A stretch of DNA of 64,000 nt from Streptomyces sp. 840.1 (GTDB lineage Bacteria; Actinomycetota; Actinomycetes; Streptomycetales; Streptomycetaceae): positions 1,302,001 to 1,366,000 of the forward strand of contig NZ_RJUU01000002.1 in the NCBI RefSeq assembly GCF_003751445.1. Reading direction: 5' to 3'. Below the pieces are notes generated by a model. The model made no database searches. It was given only the letters and a program-made list of their open reading frames with translations, and was not told where the DNA came from. The first letter of the stretch is position 1; the number at the start of each line of letters is the position of its first letter. A program made the translations under genes and the position numbers. Below are positions 54,070 through 63,049 of this stretch, in pieces.

Positions 54070-56916
54070 TCAGCAGTTGCCCGCCGGACGCTCCCGCGTC
54101 ACCAGGTCGGTGTAGCCGGTCGTGCCGTCCAGCCACACGACCCGCTTGCCGGTGTCGGCGGACGGGAGTATCTGGTCACCGCGGTTGCAGGAGACGCGCT
54201 GCGCGCCGCCCTTGCCGTCCGGGGCCACCTGGTACAGCTTCGGCATGGTCTCGTTGGCGTAGCTGGTGGCCATCGGGACGCTCATCACGGTGACCGCGTC
54301 GTCGGAGGCCGTCAGCGAGTACGTGAACACCGGGTCCTTGCTCGCCTCGGGCAGCACGGTGATGGGGTCCGAGCCGTCGAGGGCGGAGCGCTCCACGGAG
54401 GCCCGGCCCTCGTCGGTCAGGTCCTGGTCGAGGATCCAGAAGACGCCGTCGTCGGTGATGGCCGTCTGGCCGATCCCCATCGCGGTGTTCTTGTCGACGG
54501 AGGGCATCAGCTTCTTGGCCCCGGTGTCGGTGTCGAAGACCTCGACGCCGAGCTTGTAGCCGTCGCTCTCCGCCCACAGCTTGGCGTACGCGATCTTCCC
54601 GTCCTTCACCGACGGCATGGCGGTGGAGAACTGGTAGCCGCCGCCGTCCACCTTGCCGATGGCACCGGTCCTGATGTTGATGTACCCGACGTGCCCGCCG
54701 CCCGTGTACGGGTCCATCTCGGTGTAGACGAGGTAGTCGCCGTCGATGGCGAGCGCGGAGACATCCGTCCCGGAGGCGCCCACGACCTTGTCGATACCAC
54801 CGGAGACCGGATGCACGTGGAACTTGATGCTCGTCGCGGTGTACTCCGCCCAGGCGACGGTCTTGCCGTCGGTGTCGGCGTACACGTTGTAGTTGCCGTT
54901 GTTGCCGCTGACCAGGGTTGTGCCGCCCTTGCCGCTGGTCCTGCCGGTCCAGACCGAGTACGGTTCGCTGCCGTCCTCGTTGGTCCGCGAGGTGGCGTAG
55001 CGCCCGCTGCCCGCGCCCGCCCCGGTGCCGGCGATGTTGACCTTGCCGAGCAGCGTGTCGCTGTCGACGCCGATCGCCTTCTCCCAGCCCGGCACGATGC
55101 CGTGCGCGTCGAAGGAGCGCTTCACGAGCTTCAGCTGCGCCTTGGAGACCCCCAGCTCCTGTGCTGCGGCGATGACCGCGGCGCGGCCCTCGGTGAAGCC
55201 GTCCAGGGGCGTCATGTACGCGGTCAGCGCGCGGTAAACGATCTTGTCGGCCAGGTCGGCGCCGAGGTCCTGGCGCATGTCCCACAGGGCGCCGGAGAAG
55301 ATCGTGGAGTTGAGGTGGACGCCGCCGTTGTCGGAACGGTAGGAGGCCCCGAGGAAGTTCTTCGACGTGGTCGCGCCGTCGTCCAGGTCGCGCAGCGCGC
55401 ACTCGCGGGGTCCCGCCGTGGTGCACAGGTCCTCACCCAGCAGCGCGGCGTCCGGGTCGTCCATGGAGATGTGATTGGCCGCCAGGTCGATCGCGTTGCC
55501 GAAGTAGTCGGCCAGCGCCTCGTTCATGGCGCCGGACTGGCCCGCGTACACCAGGTTCGCACTGTGCTCGATGACGCCGTGGGTCATCTCGTGGCCCACC
55601 ACGTCGGTGTCGGCGGAGAAGGTGCGGTAGTCGCCGCCGCCCTGCCCGTACACCATCTTGCTGCCGTCCCAGAAGGCGTTGTTGTACGGCCGGCCGTTGC
55701 TCACGACGCCGACGAGGGAGTAGATGAAGCCGCCCTGGCCGTCGAGGCTGTCCCGGCCGAACGTCGAGTGGTAGTAGTCGTAGACCTGGCCGGCCGCCCA
55801 GTGGGCGTCCACCGCGCCGGAGTTCGTGTACTCGGGACCGAGCTCCGGGCTGGCGGGCCGGAACGTCTTGATGCCGCTGGGCCAGGCGCCGGACGCCGAG
55901 GAGGCCTCACGGCCGCGGGCGTCGTAGGTGGCGATCATGACGTTGCTGTCGCCGGCGGCGCGGCGCGAGTAGTCGATCGTCTGCAGGGCGCCGGAGGTGT
56001 CCCGGTAGAGGTTGACCTCGGTGCTCTCGCCGTTGTACCGGGTGCCGGTGCCCTTGACCACCAGTTCGTCCGACGCGGCGGTGCCCGCGTCGGGCACGCT
56101 GCCCGTCGCACCCGCCGCGCCGGCTGCCGCGGTGCCGGCGCCGAACGTCTGCAGGGCGCTGTACTGGAGCAGCGGGTAGCCGGAGTGCGCGTCTACGTAG
56201 ACCTCCTGCGCCAGCGGCTCACCGGTCGCCGGGTCGACACCCGTGACCGTGATGTGGCGGGTCAGCACGCCTTCGCCCTGCGGCAGGATCGTCAGCCCGT
56301 TCGACTTGCCCGTCAGCGCGGGGGCGGTCGGGTCCTTCTCGGTGGCCGGGGCCCGCAGCGGGGCGTCGCCGAGACCGGACGTCACCGCGCCGACGGCCCG
56401 CGAGATCGCCGTCTTCTCGGACACCGCCGCCGTGGTCGTGGCGACCTTCAGGTCCGTGAAGTACTTGCCCGACGTGCCGGTGACGGTCCGTCGGCCGTCA
56501 CCGTCGGTCATACGTACGACATACTGGCCGCCGAGTACGGTGACGCCCTTGTACTTCTGCTGGAGCCGGACGGTCTCGTCCTTGCCGGTCTTCTGGGTGG
56601 CGACGGCCGTGAGGTCGCGCCCCGGATCGGCGATGTGGTAGCGGCTCTTCCTGGTGGCCAGGTGCCCGCGCGCCGCGTCGGCCGCGCTGCCGGTGGCAGC
56701 CGCCCTCTCGCTGAGCCCGGTGACGAGGGCCGGGGTGTCCGTCCCGGTGCCGGACGCCGCGACGACGGGGCCGGGCTCCGTGTCGTCGGCGTGGGCGCCG
56801 GACACACCGGCGAGCATCATGCCGGCGGTGGCCAGCAGGACCGCTATGCCCTGCCCGGGGCGTATGCCGGAAGCCGGCGAGGTGCCCGATGATCTCCGAC
56901 GTGCTGAAGTACGCAA
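54070..56916 (-). CDS. Secreted M4 (thermolysin-type) metalloprotease with C-terminal beta-propeller-like extension
   Basis: This exported neutral protease (about 948 residues) has a signal-like N-terminus (SGIRPGQGIAVLLATAGMMLAG, cleavage near GAHA). A propeptide with FTP/PepSY features follows (RKSRYHIADPGRDLTAVA). The catalytic domain carries HEMTH at 442-446 (zinc and catalytic Glu), with the third zinc ligand Glu466 in NEALADYFGN. The last ~390 residues do not belong to M4; they contain repeated W/Y-rich beta motifs (NYNVYADTDGKTVAWAEY, DYLVYTEMDPYTGG, GVFWILDQDLT) like a TolB-type propeller. The start is uncertain: TTG 56916 has GAGAGG upstream; GTG 56937 is the alternative. Confidence 0.88.
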   Translation of the reverse strand: MRTSARRRSSGTSPASGIRPGQGIAVLLATAGMMLAGVSGAHADDTEPGPVVAASGTGTDTPALVTGLSERAAATGSAADAARGHLATRKSRYHIADPGRDLTAVATQKTGKDETVRLQQKYKGVTVLGGQYVVRMTDGDGRRTVTGTSGKYFTDLKVATTTAAVSEKTAISRAVGAVTSGLGDAPLRAPATEKDPTAPALTGKSNGLTILPQGEGVLTRHITVTGVDPATGEPLAQEVYVDAHSGYPLLQYSALQTFGAGTAAAGAAGATGSVPDAGTAASDELVVKGTGTRYNGESTEVNLYRDTSGALQTIDYSRRAAGDSNVMIATYDARGREASSASGAWPSGIKTFRPASPELGPEYTNSGAVDAHWAAGQVYDYYHSTFGRDSLDGQGGFIYSLVGVVSNGRPYNNAFWDGSKMVYGQGGGDYRTFSADTDVVGHEMTHGVIEHSANLVYAGQSGAMNEALADYFGNAIDLAANHISMDDPDAALLGEDLCTTAGPRECALRDLDDGATTSKNFLGASYRSDNGGVHLNSTIFSGALWDMRQDLGADLADKIVYRALTAYMTPLDGFTEGRAAVIAAAQELGVSKAQLKLVKRSFDAHGIVPGWEKAIGVDSDTLLGKVNIAGTGAGAGSGRYATSRTNEDGSEPYSVWTGRTSGKGGTTLVSGNNGNYNVYADTDGKTVAWAEYTATSIKFHVHPVSGGIDKVVGASGTDVSALAIDGDYLVYTEMDPYTGGGHVGYINIRTGAIGKVDGGGYQFSTAMPSVKDGKIAYAKLWAESDGYKLGVEVFDTDTGAKKLMPSVDKNTAMGIGQTAITDDGVFWILDQDLTDEGRASVERSALDGSDPITVLPEASKDPVFTYSLTASDDAVTVMSVPMATSYANETMPKLYQVAPDGKGGAQRVSCNRGDQILPSADTGKRVVWLDGTTGYTDLVTRERPAGNC

Positions 56917-57006
56917 GGTGTTGCCTCTCGTAGGCACCGACGGTGGTTGTGGGGGACATGCAATACCGGGGTTCGCCCCTGAACAATGAGTTGCCGGTGC
57001 CGATTT

Positions 57007-57020
57007 GTGGACGTGTCCAC
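57007..57020. promoter_or_regulatory. Palindrome GTGGAC-GT-GTCCAC in the protease/HTH divergent promoter
   Basis: Perfect 6-bp arms with a 2-bp centre lie 35 bases before the HTH gene start and 91 bases before the protease start. It is a likely dimer site for the divergent HTH regulator or another repressor. Confidence 0.5.
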
Positions 57021-57054
57021 TTGTGTGGCAGCAGGTTCGACGGAGGATCGGGAC

Positions 57055-58059
57055 GTGCGGAAGAACGCAGCTGACTGGCAGGCCCTCGGCCTGGACGGCA
57101 AGGAACTGGGTCTCTACGAGGCCCTGTTGAATCCCACCGGACACCGTGATCCGGAAGCGCTCGCCGCCGCGCTCGCACTGACACCGGCTCAGTTCGACGA
57201 AGCGTGTGCGCGGTTGGAGAAGCTCGGCTTCATCCGGTCCGCCCCCGCCGGCAGACTTCCCGCAGCCGTCAGTCCCGCCATCGCGATCCGCAACCGGATC
57301 CACCTGCGCAAGGCCGAACTCCTGCGCACATCGGCCGAACTGGAGACGCTCACCGCGTCCGTGGGCCGCCTGGCCGCGGAGATGCTGGGCGGGATGGCGG
57401 CTGCCCGGACGACCGGCATCGAGACGGTGCGCGGCCGCCTGGCCATAGCGGAGCGCGTCGCCTCCCTGCTGGCCTCGGCGACCAGCCGGGTCAGCCTTCT
57501 CGACCGGCCGCCGTACGCCGCGAGCGACCCCGCGGGCACGCCCGCGCCGCTGGCCGTGGGCGATCTGGTCGCGCGGGGCGTGGAGGTCCGGGTGGTGGTG
57601 GACCGTGAGGGGCTGAGCTTCCCCGGCCGCGCCAGGGGACTGGGCGAGCTGGCCGGACAAGGGGTGCAGATCCGGCTCGCGGCAGACCTGCCGACCAAGC
57701 TGATCACCGTGGACGACCAGGTGACCCTGCTGCCACCGACCGACGTCGCCGATCCGACGGCCGCCGCGCTCGTCGTCAGCGACGCGCTGCTGGGAAACGC
57801 TCTGGTGCCGCTGTTCGAGGCGGTCTGGGAGCGCTCCATGCCCATCGGACCCGGCGGCTCGGGAGAACTGGACCACGAGCGCAGCGAGTTGCTCACCCTG
57901 CTCGCCTCGGGCCTGAAGGACGAGGCGATCGCCCGAAGGCTCGGGGTCCACGTGCACACGGCCCGCCGCCGGATCAGCCGCCTGCTGGTGGAGCTGAACG
58001 CCGAGACCCGGTTCCAGGCCGGGGTCCAGGCGCTGCGCAGGGGGTGGCTGACGCCCTGA
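57055..58059 (+). CDS. HTH regulator with TrmB-like N-terminus and LuxR-type C-terminal HTH
   Basis: This 334-residue regulator begins with a winged-helix segment of the TrmB type (GLDGKELGLYEALLNPTGHRDPEALAAALALTPAQFDEACARLEKLG). It has a middle domain resembling phospholipase-D/TrmB effector regions (VSLLDRPPYA, GVEVRVVVDREGL) and ends in a LuxR-type helix-turn-helix (LLTLLASGLKDEAIARRLGVHVHTARRRISRLLVEL). The two-HTH layout is common in actinobacterial regulators of unknown ligand. The start is GTG after ACGGAGGAT. It is divergent from the M4 protease gene, so protease control is the obvious hypothesis. Confidence 0.82.
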   Translation: MRKNAADWQALGLDGKELGLYEALLNPTGHRDPEALAAALALTPAQFDEACARLEKLGFIRSAPAGRLPAAVSPAIAIRNRIHLRKAELLRTSAELETLTASVGRLAAEMLGGMAAARTTGIETVRGRLAIAERVASLLASATSRVSLLDRPPYAASDPAGTPAPLAVGDLVARGVEVRVVVDREGLSFPGRARGLGELAGQGVQIRLAADLPTKLITVDDQVTLLPPTDVADPTAAALVVSDALLGNALVPLFEAVWERSMPIGPGGSGELDHERSELLTLLASGLKDEAIARRLGVHVHTARRRISRLLVELNAETRFQAGVQALRRGWLTP

Positions 58060-58078
58060 GCCGGGGCGGGCGGCGCCT

Positions 58079-58330
58079 TCAGGCGGTGCGGGAGCGGGCC
58101 GGGGGCCAGGGCGCGGACAGGACGGGCACGATGTCGTACTGGTAACACGGCGTGGTGAAGCACTGCTTGGGCGCCGGGACGCAGACGGAGCCGAGAGGCG
58201 CGACGACGGTGGCGCACGGGTTCGCCGAGGACGCCCCCGGACCCTCCACGGCGTGTGCGGGGCCGGTCGGCGCGAGGGACAGGGCGGCGAGAGCGACCGG
58301 CACTCCGGCGCGCAGCAGGTTCTTGAGCAT
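58079..58330 (-). CDS. Small secreted cysteine-containing protein
   Basis: This 83-residue protein has a Sec signal peptide (MLKNLLRAGVPVALAALSLAPTGPAHAVE, cleavage near AHA). The mature part is about 57 residues with four cysteines: NPCATVV, GSVCVPA, KQCFTTPCYQYD. No family is recognised; size and cysteines suggest a stable extracellular peptide, inhibitor or wall-associated factor. It lies 20 bp from the convergent HTH gene stop. ATG 58330 is preferred to an in-frame TTG two codons upstream; the ribosome site is weak. Confidence 0.58.
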   Translation of the reverse strand: MLKNLLRAGVPVALAALSLAPTGPAHAVEGPGASSANPCATVVAPLGSVCVPAPKQCFTTPCYQYDIVPVLSAPWPPARSRTA

Positions 58331-58458
58331 GGGCAACAGGCATAGCCGCTCGGCCGCCCCCGGGGAAGGCTGTCGCGGCTCACGTCACCCGTCCGGGTTC
58401 CCGATCGGCCCGAGGCCGCCGCTGCGGACGTGCCGGACCGTCGGCCGGTGTGCCGCGC

Positions 58459-59700
58459 TCAGGCGGCGCGGCGGCCCGTGTGCAGCGGAGTGCCGCCGGC
58501 GAGGCCCTCCGGGTCCAGCGCCAGCGACAGGGCGGCCGTCGCGCCCACGTCCGCCAGGCTGTGCGCGTCCGGGAGGAGTTCCACGCCGTCCGCGCCGGGC
58601 CGGTGGATCAGCACCGGGACGTACTCCCGGGTGTGGTGGGCGTGACCGATCGTGGGGTCGTTGCCGTGGTCGCCGGTGACGATCAGCCGGTCGCCGTGGT
58701 CAGCGAGCAGTGCCACGAGCCCGGCGAGCCCGGCATCCACCTGTTCCAGCAGCTGTCCGTACCGCTCCGTGTCCTGCTGATGCCCTGCCAGGTCCGTCTC
58801 CTGGACGTTCGCGACCACGAGGGCGTCGCCCTCGGCGCGTACCGCGTCCAGGGTGTACGACAGGACGTCGGCCGTGGCGACGGCCGGATGGCGGGTGGCC
58901 GCCTCGCACACCAGGATGTCGGCCGCCTTGCCCACCAGGGTGACCGGGATCCCGGCCCGTGCCGCCAGCTCGGGGAGCTGGCGGGTGTGGTCGAGCGGGG
59001 CGCCCAGGTGCTGCACCTGGAGGCCCCCGTTGCGGTAGAAGCCGGTGGCGGGGGTGTCGAGCCCGACCGTCCCCCCGTCGCCGGGGCGGACGAAGTCGCG
59101 GAGCGGGCCGTCCGCGTGGCCGCCGACCGCGATGACCCGCGCGACCGGGGCCACGTTGCGCACGGTGCGGGCGACGGCGAGGATTCCGCCGGGCCCGTCG
59201 AACGGGAGGTCGTCCAGGCGGCCCGAGGCGTTCCAGTTGATGCCGGGATCGGCCTCCAGGTTGTCGTGGACCAGGACCGCCCCGTCGACCACGAGCAGCG
59301 GCCTGCCGTCCAGGCGCTCGACCCGGTGACCGGCCGCCGTGAGCGCGTCGGACACCTCGTCCAGGTGGTCGGCGAGCCGGGCCACCGTCACCCGGCTGAA
59401 GTCGGCGCCCATCATGGTCTGGTGGCCCGCGAAGGTGTCGGCGCCCGGATAGCCGAGCGCGGCCCTGCCCGCGGCGACGGGCAGATGCGTGCGTCGCACC
59501 AGGTCCGGATGCTGGTGGACGAGGCCGAGCCCCAGCGCCCCGAGCACCGGCAGGCGCAACGGCCGCCCGAACGCGGCGCGGCAGTGGTCGAGTACGTGTC
59601 CGCAGGTGTCGGCGGTGAGGTCGCCGGGGCGCAGGCTGCCCGCGTCGGGCATGGCGCCGACGCCGAATCCGTCGATGACGACAATGACGGTCTTGGCCAT
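58459..59700 (-). CDS. Phosphopentomutase-like protein (YhfW family)
   Basis: This 413-residue enzyme is of the alkaline-phosphatase superfamily, phosphopentomutase branch. It has KTVIVVIDGFGVGAMPDAG at the N-terminus (first metal-site Asp), AGHQTMMGADFSR near 91-103 (Thr-type nucleophile region), and the later metal segments NVQETDLAGHQQD and TGDHGNDPTIGHAHHTRE. YhfW homologues are encoded in yhf operons and are thought to move a phosphate on an unknown sugar phosphate. It is the last gene of the leftward five-gene set (YhfT, PHP, YhfS, YhfX, YhfW). A 10-bp gap separates it from YhfX. Confidence 0.88.
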   Translation of the reverse strand: MAKTVIVVIDGFGVGAMPDAGSLRPGDLTADTCGHVLDHCRAAFGRPLRLPVLGALGLGLVHQHPDLVRRTHLPVAAGRAALGYPGADTFAGHQTMMGADFSRVTVARLADHLDEVSDALTAAGHRVERLDGRPLLVVDGAVLVHDNLEADPGINWNASGRLDDLPFDGPGGILAVARTVRNVAPVARVIAVGGHADGPLRDFVRPGDGGTVGLDTPATGFYRNGGLQVQHLGAPLDHTRQLPELAARAGIPVTLVGKAADILVCEAATRHPAVATADVLSYTLDAVRAEGDALVVANVQETDLAGHQQDTERYGQLLEQVDAGLAGLVALLADHGDRLIVTGDHGNDPTIGHAHHTREYVPVLIHRPGADGVELLPDAHSLADVGATAALSLALDPEGLAGGTPLHTGRRAA

Positions 59701-59710
59701 GAGGTGCTCC

Positions 59711-60874
59711 TTACAGGGCTCGGCCGTGTGCGTCGTAGAGCCCGTTCAGCCGGGGGGCGCCCGAGGCGAGCCCGGAGACGACGGCGACGGTCGAGCGGGT
59801 GACGAAGATCTGGGTACGGAAGGCGAGCAGCGCGGTGTCCCCGACCCGGGCGTCCGCCGCGCGGCCGGGCGCTTCGAGCAGCCGGTAGTAGTCGATGTTC
59901 TCGGCGGGCGCGTCCTGCACGCCCAGGCGGACGCCCGTGCGCGGCAGGAGGGCGCTGCGGATGTGCGCACGGCTGTAGAAGCCGCCGCCGAATATCGCGG
60001 GACGGCCGTCGTCGAGGGTGTGGGCGACCTCGCTCACGTACACGTACGCGGGCTGCTCGGGCTGGGCCGGATCGACGGCGTGCAGCGGGGTCGTGCCGGT
60101 GAGGGCGTGGCCGGGCTCGCCGTGGGTCGCTCCCAGTTCGGCGAGCAGCGGGAGGGACGCCATCGAGGTGGCGCTGGGGGCGCTGAGCTTGAGGTCGTGG
60201 TGCCCGCGCGCGGCCAGCAGTTCTCGGGCCCGGATCGCCAGGCCGAAGTTGGGGGTCGCGGCGGGCACGCCCGTCGCCGGGTCGCACAGCACGCAGGGGA
60301 AGGCGGTAACGCCCGCGATCCGGATGCCGTCCAGCGCTTCGGCCTCCTTGGCGAAGGCGTCCAGACGCTCGAGCGGCACGCCGCCCTCCTGGCCGGGGTA
60401 GACGTCGCCCTCGGCGCCTGCGAGCCGGATCAGGACGGGCTGGACGAAGCCCAGTTCGCGGGCCGCGTCCGAGACGGCACGGGCGTTGGCCAGGTCAAAG
60501 ACCGTCACGGTCTCCGGACGCCAGGCCAGCATCTCGGGCAGCGCGCGCCGCGGGATCTGGACCAGGTGCCCGAGGTTGCCGGGCCGCGCCCCGGCGGCGT
60601 GCAGGGTACGGGCCTCCGCCGGGTCGATGGCGGCCGAGCGGGGGATGTGCCGGGCGATGGCCCGGATCAGTTCGGGGTTGCGGCCCAGCTGCTTGACGAC
60701 GAACCAGAGGCTGATGCCCAGGCGGCCGGCCTCGGCCGCGAGCAGCGCGGCGTTGGCCTCGACGGCGTCCAGGTCGACGACGTAGGTGTCGGGCGGGATG
60801 TCGCCGTTCCGGTGCAGCGCGGCCGCTGCGTCCACGAGCCCGGGATTGCGGGTGAGTACGGTGTCGAGGAACAC
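59711..60874 (-). CDS. PLP-dependent alanine-racemase-like protein (YhfX family)
   Basis: This 387-residue protein has an alanine-racemase N-terminal TIM barrel. DTYVVDLDAVEANAALLAAEAG precedes the PLP-lysine segment WFVVKQLGRNPEL (Lys near 59), and PNFGLAIRARELLAAR and the phosphate-binding GDTALLAF lie later. YhfX-like proteins act with YhfS and YhfW on an unknown amino-compound. The start is GTG 60874, with AAGGAC upstream; the gap to YhfS is two bases. A longer open frame upstream overlaps YhfS and is rejected. Confidence 0.87.
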   Translation of the reverse strand: MFLDTVLTRNPGLVDAAAALHRNGDIPPDTYVVDLDAVEANAALLAAEAGRLGISLWFVVKQLGRNPELIRAIARHIPRSAAIDPAEARTLHAAGARPGNLGHLVQIPRRALPEMLAWRPETVTVFDLANARAVSDAARELGFVQPVLIRLAGAEGDVYPGQEGGVPLERLDAFAKEAEALDGIRIAGVTAFPCVLCDPATGVPAATPNFGLAIRARELLAARGHHDLKLSAPSATSMASLPLLAELGATHGEPGHALTGTTPLHAVDPAQPEQPAYVYVSEVAHTLDDGRPAIFGGGFYSRAHIRSALLPRTGVRLGVQDAPAENIDYYRLLEAPGRAADARVGDTALLAFRTQIFVTRSTVAVVSGLASGAPRLNGLYDAHGRAL

Positions 60875-60876
60875 GG

Positions 60877-62001
60877 TCAGTCGTCCTTCGGGTCGTCCAG
60901 GGCGGCGAGCGAGCGGCGCAGGATGTCGATGACGAGGTCCGCGCCCGCCCGCATCGGGTTGATGCGTACGGTCCAGTCGGCCAGCTCGGGGGAGTCGTCC
61001 AGCGCGGAGCTGGACATCCGGTAGAAGAGCGGCGCGATCTCGTACCTGGAGTTGGAGCCGACGGGGTAGGGGGCGGCGCCGAACCGGGCGGCGACGGCGG
61101 GCAGCCCGGCCGCGACGGGCCGGTCGAGCCGCACGAGCAGGCAGCGGTCCTGGGCGTTGGCGATGCGCACCTCGGCCACCCCGTCCACCTCGCCGGCCGC
61201 CAGCCGCTGCGCGACCTCGGCGCCCACCCGCGACTGCACGGACCACATCACGGGCACGTGGGTGAGGGCGCGCAGGGCGTCGAGCGCCTGATGGCCCTGG
61301 ACCTGCCCGCCGCCGGAGTAGTTGTCGCGGCGGACGTGCTCGACCAGGTCGCCGGCGCCGACGACGAGACCGACGCCCTCCGGGCCGTGCAGCTTGAAGA
61401 GGGAGAAGCAGGAGGCGTCGGCCCCCAGCTCCACACCGGCGGCGGGCGTGCGCATCACGGCGTAGTTGTCGTCGACGATCGTGCGGACCCCGGCGGCCCG
61501 GCAGGCCGCGATGACTCCGGCCGGATCGTAGGAGTCCGCGAGCCGCTGACGCGTGTGCTGGATGTACGCCCACAGGAACCGGCCGGAGGCCAGGGCCTCG
61601 CGCAGCGCCGCGCCGTCGTTGAAGTCGGCCTCGACGGTGTCCACGCCGATGCCCCGCAGGGTGACCTCGGTGGTGCGGTAGACCGGGGCGCGGTGGATGA
61701 GCAGCGGGTCGCCCGCCCGCACGGCGGCGTTGAGGGCGGCCCGGATCGCGCCGGTGCCCGCGCCCTGGACGAAGGCGGCGTCCTGCGCCCCGAAGAAGTC
61801 CGCCAGCACGGCCTCCACCCGGGCGGTGGTGCGCGGCCGGCCCAGACCGGGGACGACGCCCGCGTCGGACGAGAACAGCTGCTGGCCCTCGAAGTGCGCG
61901 GCGGTGGCCTCCAGCAGCCGGAACTGCCGGGTGACGGCGTCGTCCAGACCGACGGTCGCCAGCGGGTGTGTGACGGGAAGGACGGGAGGTACGGGGCTCA
62001 T
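60877..62001 (-). CDS. PLP-dependent fold-type I aminotransferase-like protein (YhfS family)
   Basis: This 374-residue PLP enzyme of the cysteine-desulfurase/cystathionine-synthase fold begins PPVLPVTHPLATVGLDDAVTRQFRLLEATAAHFEG. It has AFVQGAGTGAIRAAL near 80 (PLP phosphate loop) and the aspartate/lysine segments VRTIVDDNYAVMR and LFKLHGPEGVG (PLP lysine). YhfS is a conserved yhf-operon enzyme of unknown substrate. It lies one base after PHP and two before YhfX, so translation is coupled. It is one of several PLP-type enzymes handling what is probably an amino-sugar or amino acid derivative. Confidence 0.88.
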   Translation of the reverse strand: MSPVPPVLPVTHPLATVGLDDAVTRQFRLLEATAAHFEGQQLFSSDAGVVPGLGRPRTTARVEAVLADFFGAQDAAFVQGAGTGAIRAALNAAVRAGDPLLIHRAPVYRTTEVTLRGIGVDTVEADFNDGAALREALASGRFLWAYIQHTRQRLADSYDPAGVIAACRAAGVRTIVDDNYAVMRTPAAGVELGADASCFSLFKLHGPEGVGLVVGAGDLVEHVRRDNYSGGGQVQGHQALDALRALTHVPVMWSVQSRVGAEVAQRLAAGEVDGVAEVRIANAQDRCLLVRLDRPVAAGLPAVAARFGAAPYPVGSNSRYEIAPLFYRMSSSALDDSPELADWTVRINPMRAGADLVIDILRRSLAALDDPKDD

Positions 62002-62002
62002 G

Positions 62003-62959
62003 TCAGTTCTCCTCCACGCTCGCGCCGGTCAGGAAGCGCAGCGGGTTGCGGCGGGTCAGCAGGTCGATCAGATCGTCGTCGGCGCCCGCCGCGCGCAGCT
62101 CGGGCAGGAAGCTCCGGAACAGGTGCCCGTAGCCCTGGCCGCCCTCGTCCAGCAGGTAGCCGTGGCGGGAGATGTCGCAGCTGAGCAGGGCCCGGTCGGC
62201 GTGCCCGGCCTCCACCAGGGCGAGCAGCAGCCGCAGCCGGGTCCGGTCGCTCCGGTAGGCCGATTTGCCCACGGTGTCGAAGGCGACGTACGCCCCGCGC
62301 GCCGCGAGTTCCCGGTGGACGCCCGGGTCGTCGAGCAGGTCCTGGTGGCCGATGCTGACGCGGTGGGCGGGCAGCCCCTCACCGGTGAGCAGGTCCAGCT
62401 GGGCGAGCCCGCCCCGGCCCAGCTGCGCGTGGGTGGCGAGGGAGAGCCCGGTGGCCCGCGCGGCCCGTGCGCCGGCCCGCAGCACCTTGGCCTCGGGAGC
62501 CGTGGGGACGTCCCCGTGGCTGCCGATCTCGCCGAGGACGCCGGGCAGGATGCCGGTCGTGCCGATGCCGTCCTGGATCTCGCGGACGAGGACCTCGGTC
62601 AGCTGCTCCACGTCGGCGGTGTCGATCTCCGGGGTGTGGAACGGCTCGTAGTACCAGCCGGTCGCGGCGACCACCGCGACCCGCGACTGCCGGGCGATCT
62701 CCGCGAGGGCGGCGACATCGCGCCCCATGCCCCGGCAGGTCAGCTCGACGACGAGGGAGAGCCCGAACTCCTCCCGCAGCGCGCTCAGCTCGGCGGTGAC
62801 GGCCGCCGTGTGGCGCCGGGGGTCGAGGACGGCCGCACCGTCGCCCCGCTGGTCCAGATCGAGGACGAGGTGCTCGTGTGCGAGGGCCGGGCCGCGTACC
62901 GAAGCGGCCTGGATCTCGCCGGTGACGGTGCGCAGGGTGTGCGGAGCGGGGTGGTTCAT
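62003..62959 (-). CDS. php: Phosphotriesterase-homology protein (PHP / YhfV family)
   Basis: This 318-residue (beta/alpha)8 metal enzyme has the HxH metal motif LAHEHLVLD near 29-37 and a glutamate in VLGEIGS at the bridging position (PHP enzymes use Glu where phosphotriesterase has a carbamylated Lys). Further metal ligands lie in LATHAQLG, SIGHQDLL and LLSCDISRHGYL. PHP members in yhf operons probably hydrolyse a lactone or phosphoester intermediate. The start ATG 62959 has AAGGAACC upstream. It lies one base before YhfS. Confidence 0.88.
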   Translation of the reverse strand: MNHPAPHTLRTVTGEIQAASVRGPALAHEHLVLDLDQRGDGAAVLDPRRHTAAVTAELSALREEFGLSLVVELTCRGMGRDVAALAEIARQSRVAVVAATGWYYEPFHTPEIDTADVEQLTEVLVREIQDGIGTTGILPGVLGEIGSHGDVPTAPEAKVLRAGARAARATGLSLATHAQLGRGGLAQLDLLTGEGLPAHRVSIGHQDLLDDPGVHRELAARGAYVAFDTVGKSAYRSDRTRLRLLLALVEAGHADRALLSCDISRHGYLLDEGGQGYGHLFRSFLPELRAAGADDDLIDLLTRRNPLRFLTGASVEEN

Positions 62960-63049
62960 CGTGGGGTTCCTTCTACGTGTACGGGCCCGGTCCGGCCGGC
63001 GGCCTCGCGGCCCCGGCACGCGGGTGGACAGGTCCCGGTCCCGGGGGTG

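Noticed and set aside
56938..58383. In-frame continuation of the M4 protease upstream to 58383
   Set aside because: It crosses the divergent HTH gene antisense, lacks a signal sequence at its start, and the clear signal peptide begins near 56916.
60875..61573. Long N-terminal extension of the YhfX frame
   Set aside because: It overlaps YhfS fully, has shadow composition, and a GTG start with ribosome site at 60874 fits the family length.
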